Positions 36,271 to 45,117 of a stretch of DNA of 64,000 nt are shown here, piece after piece. This stretch comes from Salisaeta longa DSM 21114 (GTDB lineage Bacteria > Bacteroidota > Rhodothermia > Rhodothermales > Salinibacteraceae). Made by a program: the position numbers and the translations under genes. The stretch covers positions 2,395,001-2,459,000 of the forward strand of contig NZ_ATTH01000001.1 in assembly GCF_000419585.1 (NCBI RefSeq). Reading direction: 5' to 3'. The notes under the pieces were generated by a model. That model made no database searches, was not told where the DNA came from, and saw nothing but the letters and a program-made list of their open reading frames with translations. Numbering within the stretch: position 1 is the first letter of the stretch; every line of letters starts with the position of its first letter.

Positions 36271-37002
36271 ATGCTTGAAACTACGAGCGATGCGGTATGG
36301 GTTGCGGGCGTGGATGGGTGCCCGGGGGGATGGTTGGTGGTGGGGTGGCAGCCGTCCACGGGCATCGTCGCGCGGCGGGTGGCATCCACCTTTGAGGCTG
36401 TGCTGCGCGCCACGCAGGACGCGGCCTACGTGGGGGTCGACATGGTGATTGGGCTGCCCGACGTTGCCCAGCCGGGCGGTCGCACGTGCGATCGGGACGC
36501 CCGGGCGCTGCTTGGGCATCCGCGAAGCAGCAGTGTCTTCTCGCCGCCGGTAGCGGAGGCGCTTGCGGCACAAAGCCACAAAGAAGCCAGCGCCATCAAC
36601 CGGGCCAGTGGGCCGGATGCTCCGGGGCTTACGATTCAGGCCTGGCACCTCATCCCCAAGATGCGCGCGGTGCAGCGCGCGATGTCGCCCGCGCGGCAGG
36701 AACGGATACGGGAGGTGCATCCGGAGTGTGCGTTTTACGCGCTCAACGATGACGCCCCGATGGCCGCGAGTAAACATACCGCAGATGGGCGATCGGCGCG
36801 TGCGCGCCTACTGCGGGCGTTGTTTCCGTCCATCGAAGATGCGATGCGCCAGTACCCCACGCGCGTGGCAGCAGCGACCGATGTGCTCGATGCGCATGCG
36901 GTGTGCGCTGTGGCCGGCGCCATGCACGAAGGCGATGCCCGCCGCGTGCCGCGCAACCCCTCCCGCAACAACCGCGGGCTGCGGATGGAGATCTGGTACT
37001 GA
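36271..37002 (+). CDS. DUF429 family protein
   Basis: The 243-aa protein has an RNase H-like start WVAGVDGCPGGWLVVGW and a second acidic strand VGVDMVIGLPDVAQPGGRTC, followed by DRDARALLGHPRSSSVFSPP. The latter half has REVHPECAFYALNDDAPM and ATDVLDAHAVCAVAGAMHEG. These are the marks of the DUF429 family, a predicted nuclease-like fold of unknown activity that occurs widely in prokaryotes. It is divergent from the proline dehydrogenase gene across a short spacer and convergent with plsX. No partner suggests a role. Confidence 0.82.
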   Translation: MLETTSDAVWVAGVDGCPGGWLVVGWQPSTGIVARRVASTFEAVLRATQDAAYVGVDMVIGLPDVAQPGGRTCDRDARALLGHPRSSSVFSPPVAEALAAQSHKEASAINRASGPDAPGLTIQAWHLIPKMRAVQRAMSPARQERIREVHPECAFYALNDDAPMAASKHTADGRSARARLLRALFPSIEDAMRQYPTRVAAATDVLDAHAVCAVAGAMHEGDARRVPRNPSRNNRGLRMEIWY

Positions 37003-37115
37003 TGCCGTGTGCCGCGCGTCGTTCGCTGATCCTCCAGAGGCTGGTACTGCAGAAATGCGTGCACATGCACCTGCACGGCGCGTGACAGTCGACGGGCGTA
37101 GTCTTTGGCCGCGTG

Positions 37116-38120
37116 TCAATCGCCAAACGACTGCGTCAGGGCCTTCGTAACGTCGCTGGCTTGAAGGTCCGCCGCAGCGCGAATCATCTGCTCGATGGTG
37201 CCCGCGGTGGCGCGTCCATGCCCAATCATAACCTCGCCGTTTACGCCAAGCAGCGGAGCCCCCCCGCGTGTGTCGTGGTCAAACGACTTCTTGACTTCCC
37301 CCAGCACGCCGGCCACGAGCTGCTGTTCATCGGGGGCCAGCTGTTGGCGCTCCATCTCCTGACGGGTCAGCTCCGAGAGAACCGTCGTCATCGTTTCGCC
37401 AAACTTCAGCAAGATGTTGCCCACGAAGCCGTCGCAAATGATGATGTCAGCGGCATAGTGGAGCAGGTCGCTCCCTTCCACATTCCCGATGAAGTGAATG
37501 CGGTCTTCGTCTTTGAGAAGCGTGTAGGCCGCTTTGGCTTGCTCGTTGCCCTTGCCCGGTTCCTCGCCAATGTTGAGCAGCCCCACCGAGGGCCGCTCGT
37601 CGCCCATCATGTGCGTGCGGTACACGCTGGCCATGCGGGCAAACTGCACGAGATGCTCGGGACGGCAGTCTACGTTGGTGCCAATGTCCACCACTACCGA
37701 GGTGCCCCGCAGATTCGGAAAAAACCCGATGATGGCGGGCCGCTCAATGCCGGCAATGCGCCCCAGGATAAACATGGAGGCGGCCATGACGGCGCCGGTG
37801 TTGCCCGCGCTCACGAACGCATCGGCAGCGCCTTCTTTGTGTGCCTGCAGCCCGCGATGGATGGAGGACTGCCGCTTGGTTTTGATCGCCGTGGCAGGCG
37901 CATCATTCATCGTGATGACATCCGGGGCATCCACCACATGAAGCGGGAGATCGCTTATGTCGCCGTACGCGTCGAGCGCGCCTTGCACCGTGTCTTGAGG
38001 GCCAAAGAGGCTAACAGCGAGCGCACCATCGGCAGCGCGAACGGCATTGAGGGCACCTTCAACGGCAGCCGCAGGGGCGTGATCGCCTCCCATGGCGTCA
38101 ACGGCGATATGGGCGGACAT
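37116..38120 (-). CDS. plsX: Phosphate acyltransferase PlsX
   Basis: A 334-aa protein of typical length. It starts SAHIAVDAMGGDHAPAAAVE, contains SAGNTGAVMAASMFILGRIA and GFFPNLRGTSVVVDIGTNVD in the middle, then VGLLNIGEEPGKGNEQAKAA and DIIICDGFVGNILLKFGE near residue 230. PlsX makes acyl-phosphate from acyl-ACP for phospholipid synthesis. It follows rpmF and the DUF177 gene, the well-known conserved cluster yceD-rpmF-plsX. Confidence 0.95.
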   Translation of the reverse strand: MSAHIAVDAMGGDHAPAAAVEGALNAVRAADGALAVSLFGPQDTVQGALDAYGDISDLPLHVVDAPDVITMNDAPATAIKTKRQSSIHRGLQAHKEGAADAFVSAGNTGAVMAASMFILGRIAGIERPAIIGFFPNLRGTSVVVDIGTNVDCRPEHLVQFARMASVYRTHMMGDERPSVGLLNIGEEPGKGNEQAKAAYTLLKDEDRIHFIGNVEGSDLLHYAADIIICDGFVGNILLKFGETMTTVLSELTRQEMERQQLAPDEQQLVAGVLGEVKKSFDHDTRGGAPLLGVNGEVMIGHGRATAGTIEQMIRAAADLQASDVTKALTQSFGD

Positions 38121-38225
38121 GTGGGCTACAAGAACCTATGAGAGAAGACCGATGCGCCGCTTAACATAGGGTACCGCGGCAATAAAATCATACGGTACCA
38201 CGAAGCTGGGCGCCATACGGCAACG

Positions 38226-38420
38226 CTAGTAGATTTCTTCAGGCACTTCAACCACTTGGCGGCCGCGGTAATACCCGCATTCGGGGCAGGCACGGTGCAT
38301 GACCTTTGGGTGGCCGCAGTTGTTGCATTCCATGAGCTGCGGTGCCTTCAGCTCGTTGTAGTATTGCGAACGGCGTTTACGGGAACGCGATTTCGAGTGG
38401 CGTCTCTTGGGTACGGCCAT
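38226..38420 (-). CDS. rpmF: 50S ribosomal protein L32
   Basis: A 64-aa basic protein starting AVPKRRHSKSRSRKRRSQYY. Two CxxC pairs, CNNCG and CPECG, separated by HPKVMHRA, form the zinc ribbon of the Zn-binding L32 type. It is a component of the large ribosomal subunit near the peptidyl-transferase region. It lies 105 bp upstream of plsX and downstream of the DUF177 gene, the usual order. Confidence 0.97.
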   Translation of the reverse strand: MAVPKRRHSKSRSRKRRSQYYNELKAPQLMECNNCGHPKVMHRACPECGYYRGRQVVEVPEEIY

Positions 38421-38600
38421 GACAGGTTGGTCGGGCTACGATACGGTGCGTGACAATCGGTGAAGCAGAATGTATGTAAGCACGGCGCCCGCGTGCAGTT
38501 CGGACGGCAGATGTATTTTGCGCAGAATTAGCACGCGCCCATCGTCCAGGCTGTGGTTGATAAATCAACGGGCGCACGCTGCGAGGGGGGCAGCCACAGC

Positions 38601-39113
38601 CTAGTCGTCGTCCTGAAGACGTTGCAGCTTTTGCTTCCACTCGGGGGTGGCGCGCGCCGGCGCTTCGTCGTCTGCATCGGCCGGGCCAAAGTTGAGGTCG
38701 ATGGCCTCGTCTTCGGCCCCGGGGGCCACTTTGCGCTGAGGGATGTCGAGGAGCAGCGTGTCGCGCACCACCGTGGTGAGGTCGATGAAGCGGTCGCCGC
38801 GCTGCAGCAAGCGCACCTCGTCGTACGTCTCGGTGGCGCCGGTGCCCACAAGCCGTTCGGGCCCAAAGAGTACGCTGTACTGGCCGCTTAAGGGCTGGTC
38901 GAAGGGGCGCAGCGTGCGGTCGCACGTCAACTCGGCCAGCGCCTCGGTGACAAGGTGAACAAGGATGCGGTCGCGGCGCACATCCAGCGTGAGGTCGACG
39001 GAGACGTCACGCAGCGGTGCAGCCTCCTCCGGGAGATCAAGCGCCTCGGCCTCGGGCGTAAGCGCAAGGCGATGCACCCCGTCGTTGTATGGCGTAATGT
39101 CTACACGAAGCAT
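38601..39113 (-). CDS. DUF177 (YceD-like) protein
   Basis: A 170-aa protein with the pattern of the DUF177 family: an N-terminal beta-rich part (LRVDITPYNDGVHRLALTPE), a middle with VSVDLTLDVRRDRILVHLVT, the conserved cysteine in ELTCDRTLRPFDQPLSGQYS, and IDLTTVVRDTLLLDIPQR followed by an acidic tail. Family members are encoded next to rpmF and are linked with 23S rRNA or ribosome assembly. Its second expected cysteine pair is not present, as in many Bacteroidota-type members. I chose ATG 39113 over an in-frame start four codons earlier. Confidence 0.85.
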   Translation of the reverse strand: MLRVDITPYNDGVHRLALTPEAEALDLPEEAAPLRDVSVDLTLDVRRDRILVHLVTEALAELTCDRTLRPFDQPLSGQYSVLFGPERLVGTGATETYDEVRLLQRGDRFIDLTTVVRDTLLLDIPQRKVAPGAEDEAIDLNFGPADADDEAPARATPEWKQKLQRLQDDD

Positions 39114-39202
39114 AGCAAGGTCCAAAGCTTCAGAACCAGTGGATCAGGTTGTACGCCGCATGTGGGGCGGATATGTTCCCGTGGCGGGCCCGTGATGCGG
39201 CG

Positions 39203-39412
39203 CTACAAGTCGGTCCACTGTGCATCGCGTACGTCGCAGCCCCAATACTCGGGGCGCGCGCGCTCTTCGCCGGTGTAGTCGCTGGGCGAGGGGCCGCGCC
39301 AGTTGTGGTTGGGCGGCGGTTGGGGCTGCCCAGCCCCGCGCAGGGCCATCACCAAATTGCTGGAGGCCTGCAAGATGAAATAGAAGATGAAAGCGAAAAC
39401 AACATACTCCAT
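39203..39412 (-). CDS. Small single-span membrane protein
   Basis: A 69-aa protein. The first 25 residues form one hydrophobic helix (EYVVFAFIFYFILQASSNLV), followed by a proline-rich and aromatic cytoplasmic tail (GQPQPPPNHNWRGPSPSDYT, ending DVRDAQWTDL). The tail resembles small Bacteroidota-type membrane proteins of unknown function that end in Tyr/Asp motifs. It is placed between the DUF177 gene and the nucleoside kinase gene, 27 bp after the kinase's stop, and is probably cotranscribed with the latter. Confidence 0.6.
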   Translation of the reverse strand: MEYVVFAFIFYFILQASSNLVMALRGAGQPQPPPNHNWRGPSPSDYTGEERARPEYWGCDVRDAQWTDL

Positions 39413-39439
39413 GCCCGCACAGCGAGAGAAACGAAAAGG

Positions 39440-40114
39440 TTAAGCGGTCGACGACGACGCGTGCAGGTTCACGTATGTGGTGCCCTGGGGGGCGGCATCC
39501 ATAATGTGAGACAGCAGCTCTTCGCGTTCGTCGGCATGGTCTACAAAGTCGATGGCGGCTGCGTTGAGGATGAGCAGCGGGCTCTTCTGGTAGTGAAAGA
39601 AGTATTGGTTGTACGCCTCATGCAGCGAAGCGATGTAGGCCGGATCCATGTCTTGCTCGTACGGGCGGCCGCGCTGCTTGATGTTTTGCATCAGCCGCTC
39701 GGGTGTCGACTGCAAGTAGACCACGAGGTCGGGCGTGGGTACGTTGGGCTCCATGATGCGAAACATCGTCTCGTAGAGCTGAAGTTCGTCGCCCGACAAG
39801 TTCTGGTGCGCAAAGATCCGATCTTTGTCGAACGCATAATCGCTCACCACGGCGCGGTGAAACAGATCGGGCGCGCCCATGTCCTTTTGCTGCCGAAAGC
39901 GGCTCGCCAAAAAGGCCAGTTGGGTTTGGAAGGCCCAGCGGGCGCGGTTCTCGTAAAAGCGCTCCAGGAAGGGGTTGTCGTCAAACTGCTCCAGTACGAG
40001 GCGCGCGTTGTACCGACGCGAGAGTAGGCGTGCGAGCGTGGTCTTTCCGGCGCCAATGACGCCTTCGATGACGATGTAGTTGAGGTGATCGGGCAGCGCG
40101 GAGGAATCGGGCAT
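39440..40114 (-). CDS. Deoxynucleoside kinase family protein
   Basis: The 224-aa enzyme has a P-loop GVIGAGKTTLARLL at residues 18-31, the substrate motif VLEQFDDNPFLERFYENRAR near 44, a Q and R-bearing stretch RWAFQTQLAFLASRFRQQKD near 62, and the lid segment NIKQRGRPYEQDMD near 160. This is the deoxyadenosine/deoxyguanosine kinase family, which salvages purine deoxynucleosides. The base preference cannot be told. The stop of folK is 9 bp upstream of this start, so the two share a transcript with the LmbE-type gene. Confidence 0.9.
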   Translation of the reverse strand: MPDSSALPDHLNYIVIEGVIGAGKTTLARLLSRRYNARLVLEQFDDNPFLERFYENRARWAFQTQLAFLASRFRQQKDMGAPDLFHRAVVSDYAFDKDRIFAHQNLSGDELQLYETMFRIMEPNVPTPDLVVYLQSTPERLMQNIKQRGRPYEQDMDPAYIASLHEAYNQYFFHYQKSPLLILNAAAIDFVDHADEREELLSHIMDAAPQGTTYVNLHASSSTA

Positions 40115-40123
40115 GCGCGGCGG

Positions 40124-40669
40124 TTAAGCGTCAGACGGCCAGGTGAGCGTACAGGAAACCGCAGGCCGGCAAGCACTGCGGTCGGGGCATTGATGAAGCA
40201 ACGCGTGTACCGTCGTTTCGAACGGTGCGGGCACGTGGAAGTTCGGGGCGCAGTCGGCCCACGGGCGCAATACAAACCGCCGGTCGGCCAGCCGCGGGTG
40301 CGGGAGCGTGAGCCGCGCGGTACTGCACGTGTGCGGCCCCACGGCCAGCCAGTCGATGTCGAGCGGGCGCGGCTGCCACCGCGGGGCATCGGGCGAGCGC
40401 TTGCGGCCCGCCTGCTGCTCGATGCGCTGCGATGCGTCCAGCAGCGCTTCGGGCGACTGGGCGGTGCGAAGCGCCACGACAGCGTTGAGGTAATCGGGCT
40501 GCGTGTCCGTTGGGCTGCGGGTGTGCGCCTCGGTTTCGTACACGTCCGATAGGTTGACGATGCGGGTGTGGGCCAGCGCGGCGAGGGCATCAACGGCCTG
40601 TTGCAGGCGCGCGCACCGATCGCCCAGGTTCGCGCCGAGGGCCGCAAAGGCAAGCACGGGGTCAGGCAT
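40124..40669 (-). CDS. folK: 2-amino-4-hydroxy-6-hydroxymethyldihydropteridine diphosphokinase
   Basis: A 181-aa protein. It begins with the FolK hallmark ALGANLGDRCARLQQAVDAL, and has SDVYETEAHTRSP near residue 41, DYLNAVVAL near 60, and the metal-binding PRWQPRPLDIDWL near 98 and LTLPHPRLADRRFVLRPWAD near 120. It pyrophosphorylates the pterin alcohol in folate synthesis. Its ATG overlaps the stop of the LmbE-like gene by 8 bp, showing translational coupling in the order LmbE-folK-nucleoside kinase. Confidence 0.95.
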   Translation of the reverse strand: MPDPVLAFAALGANLGDRCARLQQAVDALAALAHTRIVNLSDVYETEAHTRSPTDTQPDYLNAVVALRTAQSPEALLDASQRIEQQAGRKRSPDAPRWQPRPLDIDWLAVGPHTCSTARLTLPHPRLADRRFVLRPWADCAPNFHVPAPFETTVHALLHQCPDRSACRPAVSCTLTWPSDA

Positions 40670-41396
40670 ACGCGGGCGCCGACACGGTCACGGGCAGCTG
40701 CTCCAGGAGATGGGTGCGGCGGGGCCCTGCCGCTTCACCCCACAGCTGAAAGCACACGCCGTCGGTTACTTGCTGTAGCGGCTGCTGGGCTTCGATCACC
40801 GGTGCGTACGTTTCATAGCACGCGAGGGCCGCGTGGCCGCGCGCCAGGTCGTCATCGGTGACGGCCATGCACGCCCCAATGGCCGCTTCGGGCGTAGATT
40901 GCAGGTGCTCGGGGCGGTCGCCGTCGGTCGGCGGAAGGACAAAAAAGGCCAGCCGCCGCGGCACGGCGCGGCCGTCGCGCCAGCGCTTGGCGACCACGCG
41001 CTTCACCACCGCGTGCGTCACCAGGTGGTCGGGGTGCCCGCTGATGCCATGCACCGGGTAAGTGACCACCACGTCGGGACGGCGCGCTTCCACGTGCTCC
41101 TCGATGGTGGCTTCCAGCGCGAGCGGGTCGCCCGCGGCCAGCTCCCCATCGGGGTATTGCAGCACGGTGAGCGACGAGAGGTCGAGCGCCCCGGCAACGG
41201 CTTCCATCTCGCGGGCACGCACCGCGCCCATTTCCTCTTTCGAATAGCCGAGCCGCTCGCGTTGCGACGTGGCTTCGCCGCGCGTGAGGGTCAGCAGATG
41301 CACGGCGTGGCCTTCGCGGCGCAGCCGGGCCAGCGCGGGCCCCGGACCGAACGATTCGTCGTCGGGGTGCGGAAAGACAAACAGAACCGAAGCCAT
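40662..41396 (-). CDS. PIG-L/LmbE-family zinc deacetylase
   Basis: The 244-aa protein starts MASVLFVFPHPDDESFGPGP with the family's zinc-binding HPDDE, then LLTLTRGEATSQRERLG near residue 37, and the third zinc ligand in VHGISGHPDHLVTHAVVKRV near 120. Family members remove acetyl groups from GlcNAc-linked substrates, for example in mycothiol or bacillithiol synthesis (BshB) or GPI-like lipids. Which substrate applies is not evident; no BshA or BshC gene is next to it. The in-frame GTG four codons earlier is less likely than this ATG. Confidence 0.85.
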   Translation of the reverse strand: MASVLFVFPHPDDESFGPGPALARLRREGHAVHLLTLTRGEATSQRERLGYSKEEMGAVRAREMEAVAGALDLSSLTVLQYPDGELAAGDPLALEATIEEHVEARRPDVVVTYPVHGISGHPDHLVTHAVVKRVVAKRWRDGRAVPRRLAFFVLPPTDGDRPEHLQSTPEAAIGACMAVTDDDLARGHAALACYETYAPVIEAQQPLQQVTDGVCFQLWGEAAGPRRTHLLEQLPVTVSAPAYA

Positions 41397-41440
41397 AAAA
41401 TCAGACACTAATCACGAGAAAGCGGCCGCTGGCCCACGGA

Positions 41441-42982
41441 TTACGCCTCTGATGGCTGCACGAAGGAGAGCCACGAGGCGCCCTCTTCGTAGTCTTCGGC
41501 CACCTCAGCCGTCGGGCGGTGGTGAAGGCTGGCGATGCGTCCCGCAACGTCGCGTTGGAAGCTGTGCAGCGCATTCGAGATCAAGTCGCTGCGGAAGCCG
41601 CGGTCGCCGAGCTCAATGATGAACTCCATAGAGACGACGCGCCCCAGGATTTTGCCAAGTTCGACCAGTTTGCGCTGCGGGAGCGACAGGTCGGCCGAAA
41701 AGCTGAGCGTGTCCTTGAAGTAGTCCGCGGCGCGCTCAGTCGGCGCGAAGTCCGCGAGAAAGCGCTGCAGGTTCGATTCTTTCGCGCGGCGCATCTTTTT
41801 GAGCACCCCTTCAGCGATTTGCTGATAGAGCACGTCGTTGGAGCCCTCGAAGATCTGGAACGGACGGCTGTCGACCACCGAGCGGCCGGCGATGTTGTCC
41901 AGCTTGTAGCCCTTCGCGCCCATGAGCTGAAGGAGCGATTGCGAGGCGTCCTGCATCAGGTCGGTGATGACGGCTTTGGTGGAGTTGGCCACCACCGTTT
42001 CGCTGGCCATGTTGTGCGCCAAGCCGGCGGTTTCGCTGGTGTGCAGGCACATCGCCGAGCAGGCCGTAAACGCCGCCTGCATGCGCGCGAGCCGCGCACG
42101 GACCTGGTCGTATGCGGTGAGCGGCTTTTTGCCCACGTAGCGCTCCCTGCAATGCGCGATCCCCTCGTCGAGCAGGCGCTTCAAAAAGCCCATGCCCATG
42201 CCCGGAAACTCAATCCGGCTGCGGTGCAGCACGTCGAGCATCATCTTAATGCCCGTGCTTTCGGGCTCCAGGCGGTGCGCCGTGGGCACGCGAATGTCCA
42301 CGTTATTGCGCCCGTACGGAATCATGTAGAGGCCCAGGTTTTCGTAGAGCTCCTCAACCTCAATGAGCTGCTCGGGGCGGTTGGTGTCGGCCACGAAGAA
42401 GTCGATGTCGCGTCCCAGCGATCCGCTGTCGTGCTGGCGGCGCGCCGTTACAAGCCAGAAGTCGGCCCAACCCGTGAGCCCGGCCCAATGCTTGGTGCCC
42501 TGGATGTGGTAGCCGTCGTCGGTTTCGGTGTACGACGTTTGCATGCTCAGCGCATCGGTGCCATAATCGGGCTCGGTAATCATGAGCCCGCCCATGTTTT
42601 TGTCTTCAATAAACCGCTTAAAGACGGGTGCCTTTACGGCCTCGTTGCCGTACTTGGCCAGGGGCTGAAGAAAGAGCGCGCCGTTAATGCCCAGCGTGAG
42701 CGAGAGCGCGAGCGATTCGTACGATGCGGCGGCCAGGATGGCCTGGCATTCGTGCACGTGCCCGCCGCGCCCGCCATAGGCCGACGGAATGAACACCGAG
42801 AGGGGCGTGCACGATTGGATTTCCCGCATCATGAATGGCGGCAATCCGCGCTGCAGGCTTGCAGCATCGAGGTCACCGCGCATGTTAAACACGCGATCAA
42901 TCTTACTGCGGAAGTTCTCGTGGAAGGTCTCGAAGTCGACGGAGGCCCCGAGGTCTTCTGACAGGTAAGAGGCTATTTGCAT
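41441..42982 (-). CDS. Acyl-CoA dehydrogenase family protein
   Basis: A 513-aa flavoenzyme. Typical parts are SVFIPSAYGGRGGHVHEC near residue 62, LTLGINGALFLQPLAKYGNE near 95, MGGLMITEPDYGTDALSM near 127 (FAD and substrate contact), YHIQGTKHWAGLTGWADFWL near 150, and FQIFEGSNDVLYQQIAEGVL near 384 with the likely catalytic glutamate. The last 120 residues extend beyond the usual 380-aa core as a helical domain. It oxidises acyl-CoA thioesters with transfer to ETF; the chain-length preference is unknown. It stands alone between the LmbE-type operon and the DUF445 gene. Confidence 0.9.
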   Translation of the reverse strand: MQIASYLSEDLGASVDFETFHENFRSKIDRVFNMRGDLDAASLQRGLPPFMMREIQSCTPLSVFIPSAYGGRGGHVHECQAILAAASYESLALSLTLGINGALFLQPLAKYGNEAVKAPVFKRFIEDKNMGGLMITEPDYGTDALSMQTSYTETDDGYHIQGTKHWAGLTGWADFWLVTARRQHDSGSLGRDIDFFVADTNRPEQLIEVEELYENLGLYMIPYGRNNVDIRVPTAHRLEPESTGIKMMLDVLHRSRIEFPGMGMGFLKRLLDEGIAHCRERYVGKKPLTAYDQVRARLARMQAAFTACSAMCLHTSETAGLAHNMASETVVANSTKAVITDLMQDASQSLLQLMGAKGYKLDNIAGRSVVDSRPFQIFEGSNDVLYQQIAEGVLKKMRRAKESNLQRFLADFAPTERAADYFKDTLSFSADLSLPQRKLVELGKILGRVVSMEFIIELGDRGFRSDLISNALHSFQRDVAGRIASLHHRPTAEVAEDYEEGASWLSFVQPSEA

Positions 42983-43104
42983 GAAAAAGGGGAACGTCAG
43001 TGAACGACTGGCGGATGGCGGGTGCTTATTACCGCATTACGTTTGTGTAACGGGCCACAGGATCAAAAGATCGCATGCGTCTGCAATCGCTTCCAACGAA
43101 GATG

Positions 43105-44229
43105 CTACGAATCGCGGCGGTAGCGGTAAAGGGCTTCGTCGATGAGGTACAGCACGAGGCCGCTGCCGCCCAGCACCCCGAGCGCGGGCCCCGGGGCCCA
43201 TATGATAAAGCCGCCCACCACGCCCAGTACGGCGCCCAGATATTTGATGTAGTTGAGTTGCTCGTTGGTGGTGCGTTTGAGTAGTCGTTCGAGCTGCTGC
43301 TCATCGTAGGCTGCCACGTTGTCGCGGATGATGCGCTGCACGTTGAGCGAACGCACAAATTGCACCACCGCGCGTGTGAGGGCGGCCTCGATGGCCGGGC
43401 CGCGCAGGCGCACGTGCGCCGGGAGGCGGTCGATGAGCGGGTCGAGCTCGTCGAGCAGCGGGTCGACCGATGCGGGCAAGTGGGCTACGGCCTCGCGCAG
43501 GCGTTCCTGAAAGTCGTCCTCCCGCAGCGCGCGATAGGCGCGGAGCGCCAAGCCGGGCACGCCCTGCTGCGCATGTGCCTCCAGCTGTTCTTCGGTAAAT
43601 TGCACGATGCGTTCCTGTACGTGCGGGGCCGCGAGGGCGTCGCGCAGGGCATCGCGGGCCGCCTGTTTCAGCGCGCCGCGCACGTCAGGATCGGCCACGA
43701 GGTCGGCGGTGAGCGCAACCGCCTTGTCACGGTAGCGCGCGGCGAGGCCGCTCTGCTCCAGCTTTTCCAAAATGATGCGCTCGTTGATGAGCTCGTCGCT
43801 CACCGCGTCGGCGAGGCGCCAGGCCACCCGCTCGCGCTGCTCAGGGATGAGCCCCTGCCCAAAGATGGGCCGCGGCGTGCGCGGCTGAAAGAGCATGGTG
43901 ATGGCCAGCCAGTTGGTGCCAAACCCAATGAGTCCGCTGACCGTGAGGATGCGCAGCAGCCCTTTGGTAGACCACGTATGGCCCGCCACCGACAGCGTGG
44001 CTGCGGGCACGTCCCACACAAACGAGACGACAAACAAAAGGGCCAAGCCCCACGGCACAAGCCGCAGAAGGGGCAGCCACTGGGCATAGCTCCCCACGCG
44101 CCGCGGCGGTTCTTCGTGGGCGTCGGGGGCTGATGGCGGTTGCGGACGATGTCGGCGCCACACGCGGCGCACAGCGGCCCGCAGGCGCCGGCCGGGGGCC
44201 GGGGAGCGTGAGGAAGAAGGAGCGTCCAT
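43105..44229 (-). CDS. DUF445 family membrane protein
   Basis: The 374-aa protein has a basic, proline-rich N-terminus (about 50 residues), a hydrophobic helix LVPWGLALLFVVSFVWDVPA and a second region LIGFGTNWLAITMLFQPRTP followed by IFGQGLIPEQRERVAWRLAD, the marks of DUF445. A long amphipathic helical section follows, with repeated DALRDALAAPHVQERI-type units, and a final helical hairpin VLGVVGGFIIWAPGPALGVL. Family members are widely distributed with unknown function. A downstream-facing stop at 43105 is followed by a 120-bp spacer. Confidence 0.8.
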   Translation of the reverse strand: MDAPSSSRSPAPGRRLRAAVRRVWRRHRPQPPSAPDAHEEPPRRVGSYAQWLPLLRLVPWGLALLFVVSFVWDVPAATLSVAGHTWSTKGLLRILTVSGLIGFGTNWLAITMLFQPRTPRPIFGQGLIPEQRERVAWRLADAVSDELINERIILEKLEQSGLAARYRDKAVALTADLVADPDVRGALKQAARDALRDALAAPHVQERIVQFTEEQLEAHAQQGVPGLALRAYRALREDDFQERLREAVAHLPASVDPLLDELDPLIDRLPAHVRLRGPAIEAALTRAVVQFVRSLNVQRIIRDNVAAYDEQQLERLLKRTTNEQLNYIKYLGAVLGVVGGFIIWAPGPALGVLGGSGLVLYLIDEALYRYRRDS

Positions 44230-45117
44230 TCAGATTGATGCCGTCGGGGAGGGGAGCGCATCGTGCTAACGCATGCGCCATTTCTTTCGTTACGCCTTTC
44301 GATTCAGGGCAACAGCATGAGCAATTGTGAATCCGTCCTGGGCCCTTCAAAGATGGCTCTTCCTTCCAAGGTATGCTGTCGTCATTTTGTAAAGGACTCA
44401 TGAGGGGTGTTAGTGGGAACCCCAAAGATTGATGCAACGATCCTGGATGCCTTGGAAGGGGGGCGTCAGGTCATACTGAAAGTGAGACCCTTTAGGTCAT
44501 CCCAGATGGGAGGCCGAAGGTCAAGCCTGTGATGCAATCTCTGCAGTCGTGCGTATCCTTTCGTACATGGAGATCGTACCACGGGCATGACCTCTGGCCC
44601 CCGCGTGCCTCGCGTCCGCACCAGTGGCATGACCAAGGCCTCTCAGTCCTCGCGATGACAAGGCGTATACTGCTTTTTGGTGTTGGCCGTGCAGTTGGTC
44701 AAACCCGTCTGAACAGCCATCTGAACCATTCATATATCGTTTCCGCATTTAACCCATCTTGTCATTGCGAGGAGCGAAGCGACGTGGCAATCTCCACAAA
44801 CGAGCAAAAACCTGCCGTACATTGCAATCAGCGAGACGTGCTGACAGAGCCATTGCATGATTCATCGTGAATTCGCCTTGAACGAATCGAAGTCAACTCC
44901 TGTTTTCAGGGCATGTCATCGTCATTTTGTAAATCACTCCTGATCTCCGTCAGCACGACCCCCAAATTTATGCGATCGCCCCGCCTTTCGATTATGCTGC
45001 GCGACCGCTACCTTCTCTGACAGGCTTTGTTTGAAAAGTCATCGTGACAGCACGTCCACGAGGGGTTTTCGGGCAACGTCCATCAAACTGAACGCTCATC
45101 GAACATCCGGTGGTTCT
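44230..45117. repeat. Repeat-rich gene-free region
   Basis: This 888-bp stretch has no convincing gene. It holds two diverged direct copies of about 125-135 bp, 44315-44440 and 44855-44990. Both contain GTCATTTTGTAAA (44381, 44921) and similar flanks, including GTGAAT-CGxCxTG before and CCCCAAA-TT-ATGC after. The word CGCCTTTCGATT occurs at both margins (44294 and 44983). Between them lies the palindromic repeat ATTGC...GCAAT at 44764-44791, plus degraded relatives near 44565-44660. Base composition is lower in GC than the neighbouring genes. Confidence 0.6.
44761..44794. repeat. ATTGCGAGGAGCGAAGCGAC-type palindromic repeat
   Basis: The 34-bp unit begins GTCATTGCGAGGAGCGAAGC and ends GACGTGGCAATCTC. 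ATTGC and GCAAT at its ends can pair. The same kind of sequence is known as a dispersed palindromic repeat in many unrelated bacteria. Here one good copy is seen in the gene-free region between DUF445 and the 158-aa membrane protein. Confidence 0.55.
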
